This document shows, in pieces, positions 52,923 through 61,701 of a DNA stretch of 64,000 nt. The number at the start of each line of letters is the position of its first letter. Position 1 is the first letter of the stretch. This DNA comes from Ch67 sp041395845 (GTDB taxonomy: Bacteria > Pseudomonadota > Gammaproteobacteria > Pseudomonadales > Ketobacteraceae): assembly GCA_041395845.1 (NCBI GenBank), contig JAWKZS010000001.1, positions 186,001 to 250,000 of the forward strand, read 5' to 3'. The notes beneath the pieces are model-generated. The model made no database searches. It worked only from the letters and a program-made list of their open reading frames with translations, and was not told the origin of the DNA. The position numbers and the translations under genes are program-made.

Positions 52923-55373
52923 ATGGCGAACCACCTGTCTCTGCAGGCGCTGGTGCTGTGCCTGCCTGCATTGATGCTTGCCGGCTGCAAGCAGACCGTC
53001 GATCTGGGCCCTGCCTATTCCCTCGCCCAGCAGTGCGTCACCCTGCAGTCCACCACCAACCAGCATTACCTGACCCGGCTCGATGAGCGCCAGTTCGGCT
53101 ACACGGCGGATGCTGCCCAGGCGGAAAGCTTTTTCGTCAAACCGGCACGACTGGGCAGCTTTCTGCTGTACGACACTGACGGTGGCTTTCTGGGTACGCA
53201 ACTGATCATTGTGACGCGGGAATCCACTCCATCCCTGCGCACCGAGTGGGAAATCCATCAGGTGGACCTGCAGCAGCGTGGCCGCACGGTGCAGCAAGTG
53301 TATTCCCTGCGCAATCCGGTGGACGCTCTGTATCTGCACAGCGGACAGCAGGAACCCATCCTCAAGGCCCATCCGGCGCAACTGCCACTGGCCGCCACCT
53401 TCGACCTGATACCGCAACCGTCCGAGGCCTGTCGGGCCTATCCCGAAGCACCTCTCGATGCCGAAGTCGCCGAGTCTTTTTACGAACCCAAACCCGCGGA
53501 CGCGCCCGTGCAGGGCTTTGTCGATCTGCACACGCATCTGGGCTTTCCCAAGGCGATGGCGGGGCTGGCCATGGCCGGTGATCTGTTCCATCCCTACGGC
53601 ATCGAACATGCGCTGAAAGACTGCCGCTACCTGCATGGCACCAATGGCACCCTGGACCTGCTGGAAAGCGAGCGTGCGAACGAGGGGGAAATCGGCCACG
53701 CCACATCTGGCTACCCGGATTTCGAATACTGGCCCAGACGGGACACCAGCACCCACGTGCAGGCCTACTACCGCTGGCTGCAGCGGGGCTATCTGAGCGG
53801 ACTGCGCCTGCTGGTAACCGATGTCACCGGCAATCCCACCGCCTGCCAGCTGTTCTCGCTGCTCAAACCCGGCAAGGCCCAGGGCGACTGCAACAGCGCC
53901 AGCGAAGTGGAAAACCAGACCCGCTACATCTACGACCTGCAGGACTACATCGACGCCCAGGAAGGCGGCCCCGGCAAGGGCTGGTTCCGCATCGTCACCG
54001 ATCCACGCCAGGCCCGCGAAGTGATCAACCAGAACAAGCTGGCGGTGGTACTGGGCAGCGAATACGGCACCCTGTTCGACTGCCATGAAAGTTCCGCCTT
54101 CTGCACCCCGGACTACATCGACGCCCAGCTGGAAAAACTGCATGCACTGGGCATCCGTTCGGTGTTCCCCATCCACCGCTTCGACAACGGCTTTGGCGGC
54201 ACCCGCCCGGCCGGTGGCCCCGCCGGTGCGTGGATGCATCTGGCCAGCAAACTGAGCACGTCCAACGCCCCCAGCCTGCTGCAGATGTTCGATCCCTGGG
54301 GCTACCTGTTCAAATCCATCGGTGGCCACTATTGGGAACTGGAGGAATGCCCTGCCGAAGCGGAAGGCACCCAGGGCATCATGAGCATGGAGGAATTCGT
54401 CAATCAGGATTTCCGCGGCATTACCGCCGGGCTCACCGACATTCCCACCATCGGCCCCACCCTCAACGCGGTGCTGAATTTTGCGTTTTTCAACAAGCTG
54501 GCGCCGTTGCCGGATTACGCGGAATTCACCCCGGAACAGCGGGTGTGCAACCGGATCGGCCTGCATCCGCTGGGGCGTCACCTGATCAACGGCCTGATCG
54601 AGCGCGGTATGATCATCGAAATCGATCACATGAGTTACTACACCTCGCTGGACGCCCTCGCCATCCTGGAGCAGCGCCAGTATTCCGGTGTGGTGTCATC
54701 CCACGGCTGGATCGATAACACCCCGGCGCTGCGGGAACGGATCTTCCGTCTGGGCGGCCAGATCACCCCGTTCAACAGCAAGCCCTCGGTGAATGCCCAA
54801 CGGATGAAAACCTACGCGGAGGAAATGGCGCCGTTTGGCTTCAGCATCGGTATCGGTATTGGCAGCGACGTGCAGGGAGTAACCTCGCAAACCGATTTTG
54901 ACGAGGTGCAGATCGAGTATCCGTTCACGTCAGTGGATGGCCTGGTGACGTTCACCACACCGGGTACCGGCAATCGCCAGTTCGATTATCGCAGCGAGGG
55001 GATGGCCCATTACGGCATGCTGGCGGAATGGATGGAAAACTTCCGCCAGGTGGATGCAGCGGATCCCGCCGACCTGACCGGCCTGCTGATGAATTCCGCC
55101 GAGGCTTATCTGCAGATGTGGGAGCGCGCCGAACTGCACCAGCAGGCGCGCTATGTGCTGCGGCCCATGCCTGAGTCCGCAGGACTGGAAACGGCGAACG
55201 AGGATCCGACGACACCGGGCGCAGGAACCAACGCCCTGCGCACCAGTGCGGCGATCAGCCTGCTGCAGCGCTCAGGAACAGGGCACCACCCGCCGCAATG
55301 CCAGCACCCAACCCACGCAGCACGACTTCCATTGCCTTATTTCGATGCACTGAGCCGACGCCGGCACCAATAA
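52923..55373 (+). CDS. Lipoprotein metal-dependent hydrolase (amidohydrolase-like)
   Basis: 816 residues from ATG 52923 (AAAGGA ten bases upstream); an ATG at 52914 lies too close to that site. Lipobox LAGC indicates lipid anchoring. After a beta-rich N-terminal domain (about 25-190), a TIM-barrel-like hydrolase domain starts with VDLHTHLGFP (HxH metal motif) and continues with VLGSEYGTLFDC, IEIDHMSYYT and VVSSHGW, typical of the amidohydrolase/membrane-dipeptidase superfamily. The last 39 codons run antisense into the hupE-like gene and look non-native. Substrate unknown. Confidence 0.85.
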   Translation: MANHLSLQALVLCLPALMLAGCKQTVDLGPAYSLAQQCVTLQSTTNQHYLTRLDERQFGYTADAAQAESFFVKPARLGSFLLYDTDGGFLGTQLIIVTRESTPSLRTEWEIHQVDLQQRGRTVQQVYSLRNPVDALYLHSGQQEPILKAHPAQLPLAATFDLIPQPSEACRAYPEAPLDAEVAESFYEPKPADAPVQGFVDLHTHLGFPKAMAGLAMAGDLFHPYGIEHALKDCRYLHGTNGTLDLLESERANEGEIGHATSGYPDFEYWPRRDTSTHVQAYYRWLQRGYLSGLRLLVTDVTGNPTACQLFSLLKPGKAQGDCNSASEVENQTRYIYDLQDYIDAQEGGPGKGWFRIVTDPRQAREVINQNKLAVVLGSEYGTLFDCHESSAFCTPDYIDAQLEKLHALGIRSVFPIHRFDNGFGGTRPAGGPAGAWMHLASKLSTSNAPSLLQMFDPWGYLFKSIGGHYWELEECPAEAEGTQGIMSMEEFVNQDFRGITAGLTDIPTIGPTLNAVLNFAFFNKLAPLPDYAEFTPEQRVCNRIGLHPLGRHLINGLIERGMIIEIDHMSYYTSLDALAILEQRQYSGVVSSHGWIDNTPALRERIFRLGGQITPFNSKPSVNAQRMKTYAEEMAPFGFSIGIGIGSDVQGVTSQTDFDEVQIEYPFTSVDGLVTFTTPGTGNRQFDYRSEGMAHYGMLAEWMENFRQVDAADPADLTGLLMNSAEAYLQMWERAELHQQARYVLRPMPESAGLETANEDPTTPGAGTNALRTSAAISLLQRSGTGHHPPQCQHPTHAARLPLPYFDALSRRRHQ

Positions 55374-55857
55374 GGTGCAGCACCAACGTGCCGATGACAA
55401 AGCCTGCCGCGTACTGCAGACCGCTGGTACTGGCAGGCAGCTCGGCACCGTGGGCAAAGCCATGGAACACCGCCAGCACGCCCACCAGCAGGCTGGCCGC
55501 CAGTGCAGGCAGCTGCACCTTGCCCAACACCATCAGGCCCAGCACCACCGATGACAGGGCAATGCCTACCTCGATCCCCGGCAGCGCCCAGCCCGCCATG
55601 CCCGCGGCGCCACCCAGCGCCATCACGGCCGGAAACACCAGCGGCAGCAGCCACAGGGCCCGCCGCCCCATCTGCGCGGCCCACAACCCCACCGCTACCA
55701 TCGCCAGAATATGATCCAGCCCGGAAAACGGATGCCCCAGCCCCATCAGCACGCCGTGGGCATCCCCGTGGCCGCTGTGCGCCAGCGCCGGTCCACTGAC
55801 CAGTAACGCCAATCCACCCACCAGGGCGAAAATTCCCATTGATCTGGAATGAGTCAT
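55255..55857 (-). CDS. HupE/UreJ-family membrane protein
   Basis: Probable nickel/cobalt-type transporter. Start at 55857 (MTHSRSMGIFALVGG) gives 200 residues: signal-like first helix ending ALAHSGHGDAHG, followed by about six transmembrane helices. The family motif HPFSGLDHILAMVAVGLWA (HPxxGxDH) is intact, and a second His pair is in VFHGFAHGAELP. No urease or hydrogenase gene is nearby. Its 3' end overlaps the convergent hydrolase gene by 119 bases. Confidence 0.9.
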   Translation of the reverse strand: MTHSRSMGIFALVGGLALLVSGPALAHSGHGDAHGVLMGLGHPFSGLDHILAMVAVGLWAAQMGRRALWLLPLVFPAVMALGGAAGMAGWALPGIEVGIALSSVVLGLMVLGKVQLPALAASLLVGVLAVFHGFAHGAELPASTSGLQYAAGFVIGTLVLHLIGAGVGSVHRNKAMEVVLRGLGAGIAAGGALFLSAAAG

Positions 55858-55964
55858 GACAAATCTCCCGCAAAATGAAAAACATAACGTCCGGATTGAA
55901 AACACCTGCTCCCATTATGCGGAAATCATGCCGACTTTGCGTGACGCCTGACAACCGCCCCCTG

Positions 55965-55998
55965 CTGACAAGGCTTGGTATACAACGTATACTAAGCC
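55965..55998 (+). promoter_or_regulatory. Promoter with overlapping 27-bp operator-like palindrome
   Basis: CTGACA (55965-55970) and TATACT (55988-55993) form a sigma70-type promoter with a 17-base spacer. On top lies a palindrome: GGCTTGGTATAC (55972-55983), AAC, GTATACTAAGCC (55987-55998), 11 of 12 half-site positions matching. A bound protein would block RNA polymerase. The downstream gene is the SDR at 56033, with GGGAG before its ATG. Confidence 0.65.
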
Positions 55999-56032
55999 CT
56001 CAAATTAACAAGAACGACACCGGGAGCAGGAC

Positions 56033-57433
56033 ATGTCTTTTGATTTCAGTGGGAAAGTGGCGATCGTCACCGGCGCCGGGGGCGGCCTGGGTTTCGCCTA
56101 TGCAAAATATCTGGCCGAAAAAGGCTGCAACGTCATCGTCAACGACCTGGGCGGCGGCACCTTCGGCTACGACGGCAAGCCCAGCTCGAAAGTGGCTGAC
56201 GAAGCCGTGAAAAAGATCAACGCCCTGGGCAAGGGCACTGCCATTGCCGACGGCCACGACGTTTCCGAATACAAGAATGCCGCCGCCATGGTGGACACGG
56301 CCATCAAAAAGTGGGGCCGCATCGACATCATCATCAACAACGCCGGCATCGCCAGCACCGCGGTATTCCCCAATGTGGATCGCGAAGAAGTCGACCTGCA
56401 CCTGGGCGTACACGTGATGGGCGCCATCAACACCATGCGCGCCGCCTGGCCCCACATGGTCAAACAGAAATTCGGCCGCATCATCAACACTGCATCGGAT
56501 TCCCTGCTGGGCTTTTCACCCCAGATCACCTATCCCTCGATGAAATCCGCACTGATCGGTCTGACCCGCAACGCGGGTCTGCTGGGCAAGGATCACAACA
56601 TCAATATCAACGTGATTCTGCCAGCGGCATTTACTCGCCTGTCCGCGCTGCTGCCCCAGAGCGATTTCCGCACCCACCTGGAAAACGATTTCCAGCCCGA
56701 GCGGCTGGCGCCGGTGGTGGCCTACCTGTGTCATGAAAAATCCGACATCAGCCGCGAGATTTTCTCGATCGGTGGCGGCAAGTTTTCCCGCGTGGTCATT
56801 GCCGCCTGCGACGCGGTGCCGGTGGACATGACCATGGAATCGGTGGAAACCCAGATGCAGGCCGTGATGGGCGACGACCTGTCCGCCATGAAACTGATGA
56901 AGTCCACCTTCGACGATCTGCAGAACCTGGGCTTCTCGGAAGACGAGTGCAAACTGTTCCATGACATGACCGCCACTCAGGGCGAACACACGCCAATCGA
57001 AGCGGTGAAAATCGACAGCGTCGACAACGTGTGGGATCTCACCATCAAGTCGCCGGTGGGTGACCAGTTCAGCGGCCTGGTGCTGAAATCCAGCAGCGGC
57101 GCGGTGAAAGGTCATGTCCTCAACAAGGAACACGGCAATCAGCAGGTGCTGGAAGGCCGGGTGGAAAAAGGCGATACCCTGGTGTGGAAGTGCAAGCTGA
57201 CCAAACCGGTGCCCCTGACCCTGACCTACACCGCCCAAGTGGACAAGGATCAGAAAATCCAGGGCAAAGTCGTGGGCACCCTGATGGGCAAGACGGTGAT
57301 GGATTCGACCTTCTCGGGCACGCCGGTGTTCGGTGACAAGGCCGAACAGGCCAAAGCCGAAAGCGCCCAGCAGGCCCAGCTGGATGCGCAGAAAAAGCCC
57401 GGGTTCCTCAGCCGGCTGTTTGCCAAGGCCTGA
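56033..57433 (+). CDS. Short-chain dehydrogenase with C-terminal beta domain
   Basis: 466 residues. The first ~250 form an SDR Rossmann domain like the hydroxyacyl-CoA dehydrogenase part of peroxisomal multifunctional enzyme 2: NAD motif VTGAGGGLGFAYAKYLAEKG, IIINNAGIAS, catalytic Ser in NTASDS and YPSMK. Residues about 330-440 form an extra beta-rich domain (DNVWDLTIKSPVGDQF; PVPLTLTYTAQVDKDQKIQG) of a kind seen fused to lipid enzymes; the tail is Ala/Gln-rich. A 3-hydroxyacyl-CoA or hydroxysteroid substrate is inferred. A strong operator-like palindrome covers its promoter. Confidence 0.9.
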   Translation: MSFDFSGKVAIVTGAGGGLGFAYAKYLAEKGCNVIVNDLGGGTFGYDGKPSSKVADEAVKKINALGKGTAIADGHDVSEYKNAAAMVDTAIKKWGRIDIIINNAGIASTAVFPNVDREEVDLHLGVHVMGAINTMRAAWPHMVKQKFGRIINTASDSLLGFSPQITYPSMKSALIGLTRNAGLLGKDHNININVILPAAFTRLSALLPQSDFRTHLENDFQPERLAPVVAYLCHEKSDISREIFSIGGGKFSRVVIAACDAVPVDMTMESVETQMQAVMGDDLSAMKLMKSTFDDLQNLGFSEDECKLFHDMTATQGEHTPIEAVKIDSVDNVWDLTIKSPVGDQFSGLVLKSSSGAVKGHVLNKEHGNQQVLEGRVEKGDTLVWKCKLTKPVPLTLTYTAQVDKDQKIQGKVVGTLMGKTVMDSTFSGTPVFGDKAEQAKAESAQQAQLDAQKKPGFLSRLFAKA

Positions 57434-57455
57434 TACCCCGCCACGCGCCACACAG

Positions 57456-57484
57456 GAATCCCCGCCGCTGCGGGGATTCTTTTT
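57456..57484 (+). terminator. Intrinsic terminator after the SDR gene
   Basis: GAATCCCCGC (57456-57465) pairs perfectly with GCGGGGATTC (57470-57479), four-base loop, followed by TTTTT. Confidence 0.92.
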
Positions 57485-57572
57485 GTCCACCACCAGCGCG
57501 TGACCGGCCGCCAGCCAAGCAGAATTAGGCTACACTGTAGACACGTACCCCGTCTGAACCGCAACGGATTAC

Positions 57573-60171
57573 ATGTCTCAGGTTCATCCCCTTTCTACGC
57601 CAGCCTGGCACCGGGCCGGTGTCAAACAGTTGTTATGCCTGCTGGCCCTGCTGCTGGCCGTTCAACCGTGCCTGGGCGCCGACCCGCTGAAAGTGGGCGC
57701 CTATCATAACCCCCGAAAATCCAGCTTGATGACTCCGGCAAGCCAACCGGTATCTTCCCGGATGTCCTGCAAACCATTGCCGATGCCGAAGGCTGGGCGC
57801 TGGAAATGGTGCCCTGCGAATGGGAACGAGTGCCTGACGCTGCTGGATGAAGGCAAACTGGATCTGATGCCGGATGTGGCACTGTCCAGTGCCCGCAGCG
57901 AGCGCTTCCAGTTTCACTCGATACCGGTGCTGCTGAGCTGGTCGCAGATTTACGAATCCAGCAAGATGCATCTGCGCAGCCTGCTGGATCTCGGCGGCAA
58001 ACGGGTGGCCGTACTGCAAGGTTCCATTCAGCAGGATTATCTGCGGGACCTGGCTGACAGCTTCGACCTGCCAGTGGAATGGATCGAAGTAGGAGCCCTC
58101 GAGGCAGGATTCCAGGCGGTCAAGAGGCCGATGACGCAGTCGCCAGCAATTACTTTTTGGGCGATCAAATGGCGCAGCAATTGGGGCTTGATCCGGCGCC
58201 TATCCTGTTCCAGCCCAGCAAACTGTTTTTTGCCGGCCGCAAGGGCCTTGAGCCAAGTACTGCAGCGGATCGATTTTCACCTGCAACAGTGGCAGCAGAT
58301 GCCGGACTCACCGCTAATGAAAATCCTGCAACACTGGGGCACCCGGCAATCCCATGATCATATTCCTCGCGCAATGTGGTGGACCTTGGCAGCACTGCTT
58401 GCTGCACTCATCCTTGCCATCAGTTTCAGCCAGCTGTTGCGCCGCAAGGTGGCGGCACAACAGACGCGCAACCTGCGCGCCAGCGAGCAACGACTCAACA
58501 CCATTCTCGACAGCGTCGAAGCGCACATCTACATCAAGGACCGCGAACTGCGCTACCAGTATGCCAATGACAACGTCTGCCGAATTACGGCGTCAGTCTG
58601 CACAATTGCTGGGCAGACAGGACGCCGACTTTCTTGATGCGGAAGAAGTCGCGCTGCTGCGATCACATGACGCACGCGTGATCGAGCAGGGCGAGCGGGT
58701 CGCCGTGGAAGAACGTTTCCGTGGCGCCAACAGCAGCGACGAGCGGATCTATTACTCGGTGAAACTGCCCTTGCGCGATGACACTGGTGCAGTCTACGCC
58801 CTGTGCGGTATTTCCACTGATATTACCGACTATCGCCAGATTCAGGATCAACTGCATCAACTGGCCTATTACGATCCGCTCACCAGCCTGCCTAACCGGC
58901 GCCTGCTGCTGGAGCGCCTGCGAGAATCGCTGGCAGAGCGCACGCACGTCCGCAACGATGGTGCGCTGATGCTGATTGATCTGAACAACTTCAAGCAGCT
59001 CAATGATACTCTCGGGCACGCTGTTGGCGACCAACTATTGGAACAGGTGGGGGAACGGCTCAAACATCATCTGCACAGCACCGACACCCTGGCACGCCTG
59101 AGTGGCGACGAGTTTGTGCTGCTGTTGCCCCATTTGCATCCCGACGCCCAGGAAGCCGCCCTGCAGGCGCATCACATGACCCAGCGCGTTCTCGACGATC
59201 TGGCCCAGCCTTTCCAGCTGCAGAACAGCGATTACCTGGCCAGCGCCTGCATCGGTGTTGCGCTGTTCAGCGATTCCGGCATGGATGCGGACACGCTGCT
59301 GCGCAATGCCGACCTGGCGCTGACCGAAGCCAAACTGAGCGGCCGCAACACGCACCGCTTCTTCAATCCGTCCATGCAGGTGGAAGTCAATCGACGCAGC
59401 CAGCTGGAAACCGCGCTGCGCCTCGCCATCGCCCACAATGATCTGCAACTGTTCATCCAGCCCCAGTGGCATCAGGATGGCAGCGTGATCGGTGCCGAAG
59501 CCCTGGTGCGCTGGCCGCACAAGGAAAAAGGCTGGATCTCGCCGGGGGATTTCATTCCCATTGCCGAAACCAGCGGGCTGATCGTGCCACTCGGCGAATG
59601 GGTGCTGGAGCAGGCCTGCGTCACCCTGGCGCGCTGGCAGACCATTCCCGCCCTGGCATCGCTCGTACTCGCGATCAACATCAGCCCACGCCAGTTCCGC
59701 CACAATGATTTCGTCAACCAGGTGGAAAACTGCGTTACCCGCCACCGTATCGATCCGTCGCGACTGGAACTGGAAATCACCGAAAGCCTGCTGATCGACG
59801 ACGTCGAACAGACCATCGCCCGCATGAACCAACTGCGCCAGCACGGCATCCGTTTTTCACTCGACGATTTCGGCACCGGCTACGCGTCACTCGGGTATCT
59901 GAAACGCTTGCCACTGTTCCAGCTCAAGATCGATCAGTCCTTCGTGCGGGATCTGCTCACCGACAGCAACGACGAAGCCATCGTGCGCACCATCATCGCG
60001 CTGGGCCACGGCATGGATCTGGCGGTCATTGCCGAAGGAGTGGAAACCGCCGAGCAGGCCGATCATCTGCGCAAGCTCGGTTGCGACAGCTTCCAGGGTT
60101 ATTTCTTTGGTCGGCCGGCGGCGATACCTGAGTGGGAAGGGAAACTGGCCGATCGACCGGCAGCGTTGTGA
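57573..60171 (+). pseudogene. Sensor-PAS-GGDEF-EAL cyclic di-GMP protein broken by frameshifts
   Basis: Reads as one protein of about 865 residues if five single-base indels are corrected: a signal peptide, a periplasmic SBP_bac_3-type sensor domain, a transmembrane helix (near 58375-58440), a PAS domain, then SGDEF (RLSGDEFVLLLP) and EAL (GAEALVRW; DDFGTGYASLGYLKRLP; AEGVETAEQ) domains. Apparent errors: one C missing in the C-run at 57710-57714, an extra G near 57828, a missing base near 58122, an extra C near 58253, a missing base near 58580. Everything after 58580 is intact. As it stands, no full-length product is made; the 3' GGDEF-EAL frame is open to 60171. Sequencing error is an alternative to a true pseudogene. 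Confidence 0.85.
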
Positions 60172-60235
60172 CGCTGCGTCATGGCCGCTATGATGCAGGA
60201 ATCACACTGCATCAGGACAAGGCCGCTGTCTGCCT

Positions 60236-60703
60236 ATGAGTGCATATCTACTGGTTAAAACTCTGCATATTCTCAGTGCTGCCGTCCTGTTTGGCACCGG
60301 TCTCGGGATCGCCTTCTTCATGGTGCGCTCGCACTTTACCGACAACCTGCAGCAAAAAATCTATGCTGCCCGCAACACTGTGCTGGCGGACACGCTGTTC
60401 ACTCTACCCGCAGTGGTGATCCAGCCGGTAACAGGCATCTGGCTGATGCTCCATGCGGGGTTCCGCCTTACCGATTTCTGGATCATGAGCAGCATCGGCC
60501 TTTATCTGTTCGCTGGCGCATGCTGGTTACCGGTCGTGTGGATTCAGCTGCGTCTGCGTCAGCTGTTGCAGCAGGCAGCCATCACTGACACACCACTGAC
60601 CGCGCAGTATCAACGCCTGTTCGCGCTCTGGTTTATACTGGGCTGGCCTGCATTCATCGCGGTAACCCTGATCTTCTATCTGATGGTAGCCAAACCAGTA
60701 TGA
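60236..60703 (+). CDS. DUF2269-family integral membrane protein
   Basis: 155 residues with four transmembrane helices (about 7-27, 50-75, 82-105, 128-150). KTLHILSAAVLFGTGLGIAFFM and PAVVIQPVTGIWLM are characteristic of DUF2269. Role unknown. It overlaps the next gene by four bases (ATGA), starting a three-gene operon. Confidence 0.88.
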   Translation: MSAYLLVKTLHILSAAVLFGTGLGIAFFMVRSHFTDNLQQKIYAARNTVLADTLFTLPAVVIQPVTGIWLMLHAGFRLTDFWIMSSIGLYLFAGACWLPVVWIQLRLRQLLQQAAITDTPLTAQYQRLFALWFILGWPAFIAVTLIFYLMVAKPV

Positions 60704-61701
60704 CGACCACAGAAGGCGTATGGTTCATATACGACGGCGATTGTCCGATCTGCCAGTATGCGGCGCTAGCCCTGCGGATCAAACATGAATACGGCGCACT
60801 GCATCTACTGAATGCCCGCACCGATCCGGATCACCCATTATTGCAAGCCGTGAACGCACGTGGTCTGGATCTGGATGCCGGCATGGTGATTGTGCACAAC
60901 GGCACGGTTTATCATGGCAAGCGCGCCTTGCGTTTCATGGCACGACACGGTGACAACCGGGGCTGGTTCAACCGTATCAACCGCCTGCTGTTCTGGTCGG
61001 ATCGCATTGCTGCACTGCTGTATCCCTGGATGCGAGCCACCCGCAATTTTCTGCTGCGACGCCGGCAGCGCCCCCAGATCGACAATCTGCGCAAACGTGA
61101 TCAACCGATCTTCCAGCAGATTTTTGCGCAAGACTGGGATCGGTTGCCGGCAGTGATGAAAAAGCACTACGCGAACCGACCCTACTGCCAGGATCGCACC
61201 ATCGTCGATGGCCGCATGTCGGTGGAATATCGCGGTTTGCTGCAGCTGCTACGGCCGTTCTACCGCCTGTTGGGTACCGTGCCCATTGCCAACGCCAGCG
61301 ACATTCCGGTGCGCGTCACCTTCACCAGCCATCCCGACGATTGCAGCTTCGGCTTCAACCGGCAATTCTTTTTTCACAACGCACTGCCCTATCATTTCCG
61401 TTCCCGCATGTTGCAGATCAACGGCCCTGATCTGGTGGAAATCATGCGCTTCGGTGTGTGCTGGTGTCTGCGCTACGAGTGGGACGGCCACAAGGTGCTG
61501 CTGCGTCATCGCGGTTATGCACTGCACTGGTTCGGGCATTTCATTCCGGTACCGCTGCACTGGTTGCTGGGGCGTGGCGATGCCGAGGAAATTCCACTGG
61601 ATGACGAGCGCTTTGCCATGCAGGTGACGCTGGAGCATCCGCTGCTGGGCGAGCTTTATCGCTATCGCGGCGAATTCCGCGTCGAGCAGACACCATGCTG
61701 A
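60700..61701 (+). CDS. DCC-family thiol oxidoreductase fused to DUF4166 domain
   Basis: 333 residues. The N-terminal ~120 residues form a thioredoxin-like DCC (DUF393) domain with the YDGDCPICQYAA motif (CxxC active-site-like pair). The remainder (about 140-330) is a DUF4166-type domain: AVMKKHYANRPYCQD, SVEYRGLLQLLRPFYRLLGTVP, FFFHNALPYHFRSRM. The fusion suggests a redox or lipid-related role but no activity is known. It overlaps the downstream dehydrogenase gene by seven bases. Confidence 0.87.
   Translation: MTTTEGVWFIYDGDCPICQYAALALRIKHEYGALHLLNARTDPDHPLLQAVNARGLDLDAGMVIVHNGTVYHGKRALRFMARHGDNRGWFNRINRLLFWSDRIAALLYPWMRATRNFLLRRRQRPQIDNLRKRDQPIFQQIFAQDWDRLPAVMKKHYANRPYCQDRTIVDGRMSVEYRGLLQLLRPFYRLLGTVPIANASDIPVRVTFTSHPDDCSFGFNRQFFFHNALPYHFRSRMLQINGPDLVEIMRFGVCWCLRYEWDGHKVLLRHRGYALHWFGHFIPVPLHWLLGRGDAEEIPLDDERFAMQVTLEHPLLGELYRYRGEFRVEQTPC

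Noticed and set aside
52866..54629. 587-codon minus-strand open frame across the lipoprotein hydrolase
   Set aside because: Shadow of a gene with clear lipobox and HxH metal motif.
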